64,000 nucleotides of DNA from the IMG/VR virus record IMGVR_UViG_3300008117_006295, positions 1 through 64,000 of that record; one strand, given 5' to 3'. The DNA comes from a virus. Under the pieces are notes generated by a model, which saw nothing but the letters and a program-made list of their open reading frames with translations, did no database searches and had not been told where the DNA came from. Position numbers and translations under genes: made by a program. Positions 23,348 to 31,973 of this stretch are shown here, one piece after another. Position 1 is the stretch's first letter. Each line of letters begins with the position of its first letter.

Positions 23348-23912
23348 ATGCTTATTATTAAATGGTGATTATTCTCCATTAGCCATTATAAGTTGGAAAC
23401 GAGCACTTATACTATCTATTAAATATGAGGAGAATAATATAAGAGGTGTTGAAATAATAGATTTTTATAAATCAGATTTTATTCAATGCTCTAATGATAA
23501 ACGGATGCCTATACCAGCGGTTGCTAAGACTAAAAAGTTTTTTAGACTACAAGATCAACAAGCTACATTTTCTAGAAAAAATATATTTATAAGAGATAAT
23601 TATACTTGCCAATATTGTGGAAATAAATTTGATACTAATTCGTTAACATATGATCATGTTATACCGAAATCTGTACTTAAAAATTCTGGATCTCCACCAA
23701 CTTGTTGGACAAATATAGTAACGGCTTGTGTATCATGTAATAGAAAAAAAGGCAATAGAACACCTAAACAAGCTAATATGCCATTAAGAACTATACCTAT
23801 TAGACCAAAACAAAATGGTAGGAGCTTGTCAATCACGCATCAGCTGTCTAAAATAAGAACAGCCGTGCCAAGTGAATGGCTGTTATATATCCCAGAATCA
23901 TATTTATTATAA
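23322..23912 (+). CDS. HNH endonuclease
   Basis: 196 residues. An N-terminal domain with LNGDYSPLAIISWKRALIL is followed by an HNH zinc-type motif: YTCQYCG, LTYDHVIPKS and NIVTACVSCNRKKGNR. This layout is like the RE-like HNH family that often sits near phage replication genes, possibly as a free-standing endonuclease rather than a homing enzyme. Starts within the phoH end and shares a base with the next gene's start. Confidence 0.85.
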   Translation: MKMKAENSRCLLLNGDYSPLAIISWKRALILSIKYEENNIRGVEIIDFYKSDFIQCSNDKRMPIPAVAKTKKFFRLQDQQATFSRKNIFIRDNYTCQYCGNKFDTNSLTYDHVIPKSVLKNSGSPPTCWTNIVTACVSCNRKKGNRTPKQANMPLRTIPIRPKQNGRSLSITHQLSKIRTAVPSEWLLYIPESYLL

Positions 23913-24265
23913 TGCCTCTATACTCCTATATCTGTAATAACTGTAGCAGCTTATTTGAAATGGTTTATTCTTATTCAGAATATGATGAATCTAAAAATAG
24001 CACAAAATGTCCATCTTGTGGTTCTAAAAAAGTTGAACGAAATGTTGATGATATGAAAACATTAAGCTCTTCTGTAAAAAAATCTGACGGCGAACTTAAA
24101 ACTATTGGTGATCTTGCTCGTAGAAATACAGATAGAATGAGCGAAGATCAAAAAGAAGTATTGAATCAAAAACATAATGCATATAAAGAAGAAGTAATAG
24201 ATAAACCATTACCAAAAGGTATGTCTAGAATGAAAAAAACTAAGGGTAAAACAAAATGGTACTAA
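23912..24265 (+). CDS. FmdB-type zinc-ribbon protein
   Basis: 117 residues from the ATG at 23912, which shares a base with the HNH stop; an upstream in-frame ATG would overlap it further. YSYICNNCSSLFE and KCPSCGSKKVER form a C-x2-C...C-x2-C ribbon like the FmdB family. The rest is charged and helical. Probably nucleic-acid binding or regulatory; function unknown. Confidence 0.65.
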   Translation: MPLYSYICNNCSSLFEMVYSYSEYDESKNSTKCPSCGSKKVERNVDDMKTLSSSVKKSDGELKTIGDLARRNTDRMSEDQKEVLNQKHNAYKEEVIDKPLPKGMSRMKKTKGKTKWY

Positions 24266-24657
24266 AAGAAGATAATATGGAAAATTATATTTATCAAAAT
24301 AATACTGATAATAATAATATTGAAAGTGAATATTATACTTTAATAGGTCTTGAAGACTACATGGATTCAAATAATAGACCAAGGCTTAAAGATGAACAAG
24401 ATGATAATATTTTTGCTAAAAAAATTGTTAGAGACAATTCATCAGTAAGATATAGTGTCAGATTATCAAAAGATGGTAAAATTTTTAATCCAGTATCTAT
24501 TTATGGTAAAGAAAATAATTCTACATTTTTAGATAGAATTTGTAGAGCATCAGGGAAATTTAAAGATGTAAACTATAAAGCTTTTGATATGTATATTAAT
24601 TTCTTAAAAACAAAAAATTCCGCATGGCTACATAACGCCGAAAGAGAGGCTGAATAA
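24256..24657 (+). CDS. Hypothetical protein
   Basis: 133 residues, acidic N-terminal half and a more structured C-terminal half (YKAFDMYINFLKTKNSAWLH). No recognised family. The start is uncertain: an ATG at 24277 (residue 8) is preceded by AGAAG, while 24256 overlaps the previous gene. The stop overlaps the next start (TAATGG). Confidence 0.45.
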   Translation: MVLKEDNMENYIYQNNTDNNNIESEYYTLIGLEDYMDSNNRPRLKDEQDDNIFAKKIVRDNSSVRYSVRLSKDGKIFNPVSIYGKENNSTFLDRICRASGKFKDVNYKAFDMYINFLKTKNSAWLHNAEREAE

Positions 24658-25013
24658 TGGCAAAAATTACAAAGATTCAAAACTATGCTATATTATGGTT
24701 GAACTATCAAGGAATAGAATCAATTAAAATAGCAGATGAACTCAAATTAACAGAAAAACAAGTCCTCTCTGTTTTAGAAAAAGGCATAGATTCTAAAGTA
24801 TCAAAAGATTCAACTATTAAAACCGTTAAGTCATCAGTGAATAAAAGCAGATCAAAAGATTTGATGATAACGCAAACATCTGCAAAAGGAACAAAAAACG
24901 TAGCTATAATGACACAAGAGGCCAGTCAACTAAATGATGATTTAAAAAAAATTAATACTAGCACTTCATCTTCAAGAGCCAAAAATAATATAATCTATCG
25001 CCCAAATGGCTAA
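24657..25013 (+). CDS. Conserved phage protein with N-terminal helix-turn-helix-like segment
   Basis: 118 residues. The first 45 (AILWLNYQGIESIKIADELK, then LTEKQVLSVLEKG) read like a helix-turn-helix of the sigma-region-4/transposase type. A low-complexity Ser/Thr/Lys linker follows, then TKNVAIMTQEASQLNDDLK. Could be a small DNA-binding regulator. It overlaps the next gene by 8 bases. Confidence 0.45.
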   Translation: MAKITKIQNYAILWLNYQGIESIKIADELKLTEKQVLSVLEKGIDSKVSKDSTIKTVKSSVNKSRSKDLMITQTSAKGTKNVAIMTQEASQLNDDLKKINTSTSSSRAKNNIIYRPNG

Positions 25014-25440
25014 TAAAAAATATCCATCGAAATATTCGAATGGTAAACTAGTATCTGCTGCTCAATATATCACAGAGATAATATGTGAAAATAGAGCTAA
25101 GATGCTTAAAAAAGATTTACATTATCGTTTTTGGGTAAGTAAAGAATGGGCTTCTTACTATCGTAATCAAATAGGAACCGCTAATAAACTCTTAGAAAAA
25201 TATAGTGATACCGCTATAATAAAAGCATTGAATAATTCAAAGGCTTCAAAAATTTATTCTTTGCGAGCACCACACTTGTTGCCTATCATAGAACACGAAG
25301 AAGAAATAGTACAATCCCAAAATAAAATATTCACAAAAGAAATTGAAAGATTAGAAAATCCAAAATTTCAATCTGTGAATATAGGTATCAAAAAAAATAA
25401 TATATTGTCAAAATTAAAGGATATAGATAATGAGTCTTAA
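25006..25440 (+). CDS. Hypothetical protein upstream of recA
   Basis: 144 residues, basic, with LHYRFWVSKEWASYYRNQIG and a helical C-terminus. No recognised family. It lies directly upstream of, and overlaps, the recA gene, so it may act in recombination or replication, but this is only context. Confidence 0.45.
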   Translation: MANKKYPSKYSNGKLVSAAQYITEIICENRAKMLKKDLHYRFWVSKEWASYYRNQIGTANKLLEKYSDTAIIKALNNSKASKIYSLRAPHLLPIIEHEEEIVQSQNKIFTKEIERLENPKFQSVNIGIKKNNILSKLKDIDNES

Positions 25441-26443
25441 AGACGATGTTGTGAAAAATTTCGGTGATGATATTATCCTAAGTGGTAATGCTATAGTTGA
25501 TAAAAAAAATGTGATAATACCAATTAGTCCATCATTAGACATAGTACTAAATGGAGGAATACCAGAAGGTAGCTTCGTAGTATTAACAGGACAACCAAAG
25601 TGCGGTAAAACAACAACCTCATTGGATTTTGCCGCTACTGCACAAAAACCAGAATATAAAGGAGCATTAAAAGATACACGAGAAGTGTACTACCTTAACA
25701 TTGAAGGTCGATTAAAGAAACGCGATCTTGAAGGAATACCAGGATTAAATCTTGACAAATTCCATGTAATTGGTAGTCAGCAAGGCAAAATTCTTCATGC
25801 TGAGGAATATCTACAAATTGGTGAAAAAATTATTAATGAAATCCCAGGAAGTGTTGTTATCATAGACTCATATTCTGCATTATGCACAGAAGCAGAAATA
25901 ACGAGTGAAATGGATAAGATGCAAAGAGCAGATGGGGCTAAATTATTAGCAAAATTTTGTCGCAAGGTCGCTAATGTTATTCCTGTTAATAAAAATATAG
26001 TAATTGGTATTACCCATCTTATGGGTAATCCTACCGGCTATGGTGCAGAATTCAAGGAGAAAAGTGGTCAGGCTATCGCTTATCAAACTGATATTAAACT
26101 AAGAGCTAAAACATTTAAACCTTGGACATTAAGTGCAGATAGTACTCAGATAGGACAAGAGATAGAATGGCAAGTAGTATGCTCTGCTTTAGGTCCACCA
26201 GGAGGTAATATCACAAGCTATATTAGATATGGCCAAGGGGTTGACAAATATATGGAAGCGATTACACTTGCTTCTGATATGGGTATCATACATAAAGGTG
26301 GTGCATGGTATACTTTGACTAGTTTGTCAGATAAACCAAAATTTCAAGGTGCTGAAAAAGTAAGACAGTATTTGTTAGAAAATGAACAAGCCTATAAAGA
26401 TTTAGTATCAAGTATTAAAACAACAATGGGTCTTAAATGCTAG
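25430..26443 (+). CDS. recA: RecA/UvsX-type recombinase
   Basis: 337 residues. Walker A GQPKCGKTT at about 54-62, Walker B-like SVVIIDSYSALC, a Gln-rich loop region and IAYQTDIKLRAKT, ending with a domain that fits a phage RecA-type core. It mediates strand exchange on single-stranded DNA, used by phages for recombination-dependent replication and repair. It overlaps both neighbours. Confidence 0.88.
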   Translation: MSLKDDVVKNFGDDIILSGNAIVDKKNVIIPISPSLDIVLNGGIPEGSFVVLTGQPKCGKTTTSLDFAATAQKPEYKGALKDTREVYYLNIEGRLKKRDLEGIPGLNLDKFHVIGSQQGKILHAEEYLQIGEKIINEIPGSVVIIDSYSALCTEAEITSEMDKMQRADGAKLLAKFCRKVANVIPVNKNIVIGITHLMGNPTGYGAEFKEKSGQAIAYQTDIKLRAKTFKPWTLSADSTQIGQEIEWQVVCSALGPPGGNITSYIRYGQGVDKYMEAITLASDMGIIHKGGAWYTLTSLSDKPKFQGAEKVRQYLLENEQAYKDLVSSIKTTMGLKC

Positions 26444-26841
26444 TAAAAGATTTGGATGGTAATAATCATAATTGGTTATTAACTGGTAATATGGCTAAGG
26501 GTAAAGTATCCAATAAGTCTTCTTATCATCTTTCCGCTAGAAATATTATTAATATTATATATCCAACATTACAAATTTTAGAAGAAGTACCAATACAGTT
26601 AAGAAAAAATGAAACCTTATATTTAGATTTTTATTTACCCTTAAAAAAAGTATGTATAGAAGTTCATGGCGAACAGCACTATAAGTTTATTGCATTTTAT
26701 CACAATACTATATTAAATTTTTTGAAAGCACAAAAAAGAGATAAAGAAAAACAAGAATGGTGTGAAATCAATAGTATAAAGCATATTATTTTACCATATG
26801 ATAAAGAAACAGAATGGAGAGATATCATTGTCAACCACTAA
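26437..26841 (+). CDS. Vsr/DUF559-like endonuclease
   Basis: 134 residues. LYLDFYLPLKKVCIEVHGEQ (about 68-87) followed by HYKF is the D...E-x-GxxH core of the Vsr-like PD-(D/E)XK nuclease fold, followed by a charged helix and a last strand IKHIILPYDK. It probably nicks or cuts DNA. Placed immediately after recA (overlapping it by 7 bases), it may be a repair or homing-type nuclease. Confidence 0.6.
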   Translation: MLVKDLDGNNHNWLLTGNMAKGKVSNKSSYHLSARNIINIIYPTLQILEEVPIQLRKNETLYLDFYLPLKKVCIEVHGEQHYKFIAFYHNTILNFLKAQKRDKEKQEWCEINSIKHIILPYDKETEWRDIIVNH

Positions 26842-27316
26842 AGAACAAGTAGAGCATTGGGATAAAATTCTTGATGAATATGAAACATCTGTTGGTCTTG
26901 GTAAATATAGCGATATTCATAATTTTACTGAAGATGAACTTAATCAATATTTTACAATGAATCGTGATGTAATAGAGAAATTAACCCCAGAAGATTGTGC
27001 TCAAATATCTTATAGATTAGCACAGTATGCCTTTTTTATGCAAAGAACACTTAATAGAGAAATAGCTAGACATAACTGGGCTGAAGAAACAATAAAAGAA
27101 ACTATTGCTGATGAAATTAATAATTACAAAGGATATGGATTTGTTGAAAAATCTTTACAAGCAATTAAACATAATGAAAAAGCATTTGCTCTCAATAAAA
27201 TTAAAAAATATGCTCAACAAAGAATGGATAGATTGAGCTATCTTGCAAATAGTATTAAAAATTTATCAGATATTCTTCTTTCTGTACAAAGAACAAAGGT
27301 GAAACATGGATCTTAA
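26828..27316 (+). CDS. Helical protein of unknown function
   Basis: 162 residues from a TTG at 26828, chosen because GGAGAG (26816-26821) lies 6 bases before it; an ATG 30 bases upstream would have no site. Predominantly alpha-helical (NKIKKYAQQRMDRLSYLANS). Sits between the nuclease and a zinc-ribbon gene in the replication block, consistent with a replication accessory role that is not proven. Confidence 0.45.
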   Translation: MSTTKEQVEHWDKILDEYETSVGLGKYSDIHNFTEDELNQYFTMNRDVIEKLTPEDCAQISYRLAQYAFFMQRTLNREIARHNWAEETIKETIADEINNYKGYGFVEKSLQAIKHNEKAFALNKIKKYAQQRMDRLSYLANSIKNLSDILLSVQRTKVKHGS

Positions 27317-27707
27317 TAAATTATTCAGTGATTCTAATCCAAACGAAATCAAAAAATTGATCAGTTTATTGCAATCTATGGTTGACAATAGTTCATCAGA
27401 TGGAGATAATGAATCTGAGGACAATGAAGATGAACAGATAATCAAAACCCGTTCACAAAAAACAAATACTAAACGATCAAAAAAACAAAACAATAAATTC
27501 TTATCTATGCAAGAAATGAATATGCATAAAGAAGATATTGAATTTCAAAAAAGGGTTTCTAAACATCCTCCAGTACCAAGGAATAGAGGATTTGAACCAT
27601 TAAGAGTAAAATGTAGAGTTTGTGGAAAAACAGAAGAAGTTAATGGAGCATTAGTTGATTCTGTTGAAAGATATAAATGTAATAATTGTGCATCATCCGC
27701 TGGTTAA
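27306..27707 (+). CDS. Acidic protein with C-terminal zinc ribbon
   Basis: 133 residues. An acidic, Ser-rich stretch (about 28-48), a basic Lys/Arg/Gln-rich part, then a ribbon CRVCGKTEEVN...YKCNNC with two C-x2-C pairs near the end. Zinc ribbons of this sort often bind nucleic acid. It precedes the helicase gene by 12 bases. Role unknown. Confidence 0.5.
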   Translation: MDLNKLFSDSNPNEIKKLISLLQSMVDNSSSDGDNESEDNEDEQIIKTRSQKTNTKRSKKQNNKFLSMQEMNMHKEDIEFQKRVSKHPPVPRNRGFEPLRVKCRVCGKTEEVNGALVDSVERYKCNNCASSAG

Positions 27708-27719
27708 TCAAGGAATAAA

Positions 27720-29201
27720 ATGATATTATGTGATCCAGCAGCCGAGAGGGCTGTTTTAGCTGGTATTTGTTCATATGGTGAAGATGCCTATTTGGACATT
27801 ATCGATATAGTTCAATCATCGACATTTACCATTGATAGTAATGGTATAATTTTTCAATGTTTAAAAAAAATCTGTGAAAGCGATAAAAAGCCCAAAATAG
27901 ATTTGGCTTCAATATATTCTTCGGCACAAGAACTTGGATTTGCAAACATCTTATCCAAAAAAGAAGAAGCACAACATTTAAAAGCTGTTATAGATTTTCC
28001 AGTTAGTTTAGAAAATGTAAGAAAATTTGCAGCCAAAATACGCAAACTTGAAATAACAAGATTGCTTAGAAAACAATTAGAATCAGCACAAGATAAACTT
28101 TTAGATATTAATGGTAGTGAATCAATTTCTAGTATTCTGGGGATAGCAGAAGACACCATCTTTAATTTTTCTTCTTTATTAAATGATACTGATAATAATC
28201 CTGTTCATGTTGCAAAAGACATAGACTCTTACATCAAAAGTTTAGAAGAAAATAAAATTGATCAAATCGGCATACCCACCGGCTTTCCTGCTTATGATAG
28301 AGCGATAGGAGGAGGCTTTAGAAGAGGAACCGTTAATGTAATTGCTGCTAGACCTAAAACTGGTAAAACTTTATTAGCAGATAATATTGGATATTATATT
28401 GCAAATAAATTAAAAATTCCAGTTCTTAATATGGATACAGAAATGAGCACTCTTGATCATATTAATAGAATTCTAGCTATGAATACAGAGATTGAAATCA
28501 ATTCAATTGAAACTGGAAAATTTGCAGAATCTCCAGATAAAAAGACAAAAATTATACAAGCATCAGAAACATTAAAAGAAACTCCTCTTTTCTATAAAAG
28601 TATAGCGGGAAAACCATTCGAAGAACAACTAGCTATTATGAGAAGATGGATAGTTAAAGAAGTGGGTTTAAATGATGATGGTTCAGCAAAAGAATGCGTT
28701 ATAATATATGATTATCTAAAACTTATGGATAGTACCGGAATATCTCAGGATATGAAAGAGTATCAAGTTCTAGGCTTCATGATGACTAGTTTACATAATT
28801 TTGCCGTTAGATATCAGGTTCCAATATTATCATTTATTCAATTAAATAGAGATGGCATAACAAAAGAAAGTACAGATACTGCTTCCGGTTCAGATAGAAT
28901 TATATGGTTATGTAGTAATTTCAGTATCTTTAAAAGAAAGAGCGATGAAGAAATAGCGGAAGATGGAATAGATAACGGTAATAGAAAATTATTACCATTA
29001 GTTAGTCGTCACGGTGGAGGATTAGACGATAATGATTATATCAATTGTCATATGAAAGGCTGGTGTGCCAAAATATCTGAAGGTAAGACAAGACTAGAAT
29101 TATTAAATAATACTAAAAATAAAGACGAAGGATTTATAATTGATGACAACTCAAACTTTAATGACGAAGATGAAGACGCACCGCAAATCCCATTTAAATA
29201 A
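27720..29201 (+). CDS. dnaB: DnaB-type replicative helicase
   Basis: 493 residues. The N-terminal domain (AAERAVLAGICSYG, and on to ICESDKKPKIDLASIYS) resembles DnaB-N. The RecA-like helicase core starts at IGIPTGFPAYDRAIGGGF and has Walker A ARPKTGKT (about 216-223), ENMDTEM-like NMDTEMSTL, Walker B CVIIYDYLK, and the QLNRDG motif. It unwinds the phage replication fork. The acidic C-terminus overlaps the primase gene by 62 bases. Confidence 0.9.
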   Translation: MILCDPAAERAVLAGICSYGEDAYLDIIDIVQSSTFTIDSNGIIFQCLKKICESDKKPKIDLASIYSSAQELGFANILSKKEEAQHLKAVIDFPVSLENVRKFAAKIRKLEITRLLRKQLESAQDKLLDINGSESISSILGIAEDTIFNFSSLLNDTDNNPVHVAKDIDSYIKSLEENKIDQIGIPTGFPAYDRAIGGGFRRGTVNVIAARPKTGKTLLADNIGYYIANKLKIPVLNMDTEMSTLDHINRILAMNTEIEINSIETGKFAESPDKKTKIIQASETLKETPLFYKSIAGKPFEEQLAIMRRWIVKEVGLNDDGSAKECVIIYDYLKLMDSTGISQDMKEYQVLGFMMTSLHNFAVRYQVPILSFIQLNRDGITKESTDTASGSDRIIWLCSNFSIFKRKSDEEIAEDGIDNGNRKLLPLVSRHGGGLDDNDYINCHMKGWCAKISEGKTRLELLNNTKNKDEGFIIDDNSNFNDEDEDAPQIPFK

Positions 29202-30327
29202 TCAAGATAAATTAAAACTTGTTTGTGATGATTTATGCGATCATATTGATGAACTTTTAGATTTTCTAGATCTAAAGTATAGTATGAACAATAAAATGGT
29301 CTCAATGTGCTGTCCGATACACGATGGAGACAACCCATCTGCTATAAATATATATTATACTGGTGACTATTATAGAGGAAACTGGAAATGCAGAACTCAT
29401 GGTTGCGATAAAATTTTTAAAGGATCGATAATAGGATTTGTTAGAGGCGTTATATCAAGTCAAAAATATGGATGGGTGAAAGACGGTGATCAAGGATGCT
29501 CGTTTGAAGAGGCTGTAGAATTTTGTCTAAATTTTTTGAAAAAAGATTTTAAAGACATAAAGGTATCAAAAACCGATAAAGAAAAAAAGCAATTTGCATC
29601 TATCATAGAAAATATATTTGATGATCGAAAAATAGAAAATAATAAAGTGTTGCCATCAAGAGATGCTGTTCGCAAGTCTCTTATTATGCCATGCGATTAT
29701 TTTGTTAACAGAGGCTTTAACAAAGATATATTAGATAAATATGATGTAGGTCTATGTAACAAACAAGATAAAGAAATGTTTAATAGGGCGGTAGCACCAA
29801 TCTATAATGATGATGCTACAAAAATGGTTGGATGTACTGCTCGTAGCATATTTGAAAAATGTGATCATTGTAAACATTTTCACGACCCTGTTTTAGAATG
29901 CCCAGATAAAGAAGATCTATGGAAATATTCAAAATGGAAACATAGTAATAATTTTAAGATAAATCATTATCTATATAATTTTTGGTATGCTAAAGAACAT
30001 ATAGCAAAATCTCATACGGCCATACTGGTTGAGAGTCCTGGAAATGTTTGGAAATTAGAAGAAAATGGTATACATAATAGTTTAGCTATATTTGGATCTT
30101 CATTGAGCGATAGACAAAAAATCTTATTGGATTCTTCTGGAGCAATGGCTATAGTTATTATAACAGATAACGATGAGGCAGGAGACAGTGCTGCCAAACA
30201 AATAGAATCAAAATGTAAAAATACCTATAGAATATTTCATTTTAAAATTTCTAAAAACGATGTTGCCGATATGACATCAGAAGAGATTCAAGCTGAAATT
30301 AAAAATAAATTAGAAAGAATAGTATGA
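29140..30327 (+). CDS. dnaG: DnaG-type primase
   Basis: 395 residues. A zinc-binding N-terminus (CCPIHDGDNPSAINIY then CRTHGCDK, CHC2-like) is followed by a TOPRIM core: VESPGNVWKLEENG with the catalytic Glu, and IITDNDEAGDSAAKQI with the DxDxxG metal site. Synthesises RNA primers with the helicase encoded just upstream. The start is uncertain; the first ATG gives a 62-base overlap with the helicase, and several later ATGs are possible. Smaller than E. coli DnaG (581), as it lacks the helicase-binding C-terminus. Confidence 0.85.
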   Translation: MMTTQTLMTKMKTHRKSHLNNQDKLKLVCDDLCDHIDELLDFLDLKYSMNNKMVSMCCPIHDGDNPSAINIYYTGDYYRGNWKCRTHGCDKIFKGSIIGFVRGVISSQKYGWVKDGDQGCSFEEAVEFCLNFLKKDFKDIKVSKTDKEKKQFASIIENIFDDRKIENNKVLPSRDAVRKSLIMPCDYFVNRGFNKDILDKYDVGLCNKQDKEMFNRAVAPIYNDDATKMVGCTARSIFEKCDHCKHFHDPVLECPDKEDLWKYSKWKHSNNFKINHYLYNFWYAKEHIAKSHTAILVESPGNVWKLEENGIHNSLAIFGSSLSDRQKILLDSSGAMAIVIITDNDEAGDSAAKQIESKCKNTYRIFHFKISKNDVADMTSEEIQAEIKNKLERIV

Positions 30328-30914
30328 CTAAAATTATAGCATTTTCTGGTCGTAAACAATCTGGAAAAACTTCTAGTGGAGATTATTTACAATCATTATT
30401 AGATCATGCTGGCTTATCACAAAAATATAAATTATATAGTTTCGCTGATCCTTTAAAAAACGATATTTGTATGAATATTTTAGGACTAACATATGAACAA
30501 TGTAATGGTACCGATGTAGATAAAAATACTCTAACAGATATATTTTGGCAAGGAGAGCAATTAACTGCCAGAAGAGTGATGGAGGTTGTTGGTACTGATA
30601 TATTTAGATCACTTAAAAATGATGTTTGGGTAAGCTCTACAGTTAGAAAAATTCAACAAGAAAATTGTGATATTGCTATTATTTTAGATGTAAGATTTCC
30701 AAATGAAGTAGAAGCTATAAAATCTATCGGTGGACACGTTCTAAGGCTAACGCTAGATCCATTTCATTCTGAATCATCTAGCGAAAGCGCATTGGATCAA
30801 AAAATATATGATTGGAATAATTTTGATGCTATTATAAATAATATAAATATGTCAATTGAAGATAAAAATATTGCTATTAAAGATTTTTGTAAACATAAAA
30901 ACATTATACCATAG
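30324..30914 (+). CDS. Deoxynucleoside monophosphate kinase
   Basis: 196 residues. P-loop FSGRKQSGKTSSGDYL (residues 7-22), ARRVMEVVGTDIFR and LDVRFPNEVEAI match T4 gene 1-type dNMP kinases, which phosphorylate dNMPs (including modified ones) to dNDPs. It complements the deaminase, dUTPase and reductase genes upstream. It overlaps the primase gene by 4 bases. Confidence 0.85.
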   Translation: MTKIIAFSGRKQSGKTSSGDYLQSLLDHAGLSQKYKLYSFADPLKNDICMNILGLTYEQCNGTDVDKNTLTDIFWQGEQLTARRVMEVVGTDIFRSLKNDVWVSSTVRKIQQENCDIAIILDVRFPNEVEAIKSIGGHVLRLTLDPFHSESSSESALDQKIYDWNNFDAIINNINMSIEDKNIAIKDFCKHKNIIP

Positions 30915-30927
30915 AAATAAAAATAAT

Positions 30928-31968
30928 ATGATAATAACTTATTTAAGAAGTTCTAGTTATGGCACTCATTCTATGTGTGAGCAGCAATATTTTATAGAAT
31001 ATGTTCTTGGATTAAAAAGTCCATCAAATAAAAAAGCAGACAAAGGCACAATATGTCATAAGATATTAGAAATTTTAGCAGATATTAAGCTAGCTATTCA
31101 AAGCGATAAAACAATAATTAATGATGATATTGTTGGTAAATTAGATATTAATAATTATGATCTAAATAAAATTTCAGAACAAGTATATAAATATTATACT
31201 TCTCAATTTACTCACCATAAATGGGAATCTAAAGATCAAAAAGATTGTATTAATTGGGTTAATAAAGCTTTAACTTATAATAATGGTATGTTTGATCCTC
31301 GCAATAGAGAAATAGTACAATCTGAACAAAGATTTGATATTGAAATTAAAAAAGAATGGTCAAAATATGAATACGATTTGAATGGTGAGATAATCAAAGG
31401 TAATCTTGCTATAAAAGGAACTATCGATTTAATAACTAAGGTTAATGATTCTACTTTAGAAATAATTGACTGGAAAACTGGTCGTAGATTAGATTGGGCC
31501 ACTGGAGAAGAAAAAACTCATGAAAAATTACAGAATGATCCACAGTTAAGAATGTATCATTATGCTGTTAGTCATATCTATCCTCAATATGATCATATAA
31601 TGGTAAGTATTAATTTTATTAATGATGGTGGAGTATTCTCTATATGTTATGATAAAAGCGATTTACCAAAAACCGAAATGATGTTGTGTAAAAAATTCGA
31701 AACAATCAAAAAGAGTAATCGTCCTATTTTAAGTAAATCATGGAAATGCAATAAACTTTGTCATTTTGGTAAAACTACTTTCCAAGATTCTCACGTTCTT
31801 CCTATATTAGAGTATAGAGAAAATCAATTAGTACCACAAGGTAATTTTATGACCAAGTGCGAACAAATAAAGCATGATATCGATCTCAAAGGTATAAAAA
31901 GCGTTGTTGACGAATACACAACTCCGGGCTATACTGTAGGACACTACAAGTCTCCGGGAAGCACCTAA
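30928..31968 (+). CDS. PD-(D/E)XK nuclease, RecB/Cas4-like
   Basis: 346 residues from the ATG at 30928; the longer version overlaps the kinase gene by 59 bases with no support. Signature elements: SYGTHSMCEQQYFIEYVLGL (start helix with Cys and a Tyr-rich stretch), KGTICHKILEIL (GxxxH), AIKGTIDLIT, EIIDWKTGRR (catalytic D/E-x-K) and a QLRMYHYA motif. Such enzymes process DNA ends in recombination or repair. A CNKLCHFG segment late in the protein could be part of an Fe-S cluster but is not conclusive. Confidence 0.8.
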   Translation: MIITYLRSSSYGTHSMCEQQYFIEYVLGLKSPSNKKADKGTICHKILEILADIKLAIQSDKTIINDDIVGKLDINNYDLNKISEQVYKYYTSQFTHHKWESKDQKDCINWVNKALTYNNGMFDPRNREIVQSEQRFDIEIKKEWSKYEYDLNGEIIKGNLAIKGTIDLITKVNDSTLEIIDWKTGRRLDWATGEEKTHEKLQNDPQLRMYHYAVSHIYPQYDHIMVSINFINDGGVFSICYDKSDLPKTEMMLCKKFETIKKSNRPILSKSWKCNKLCHFGKTTFQDSHVLPILEYRENQLVPQGNFMTKCEQIKHDIDLKGIKSVVDEYTTPGYTVGHYKSPGST

Positions 31969-31973
31969 AATTT

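Noticed and set aside
27382-27410. TTGACA-17-GATAAT as a sigma70 promoter
   Set aside because: It lies inside the coding sequence of the zinc-ribbon protein at 27306 and is not placed before a gene start; in AT-rich coding DNA such matches occur by chance.
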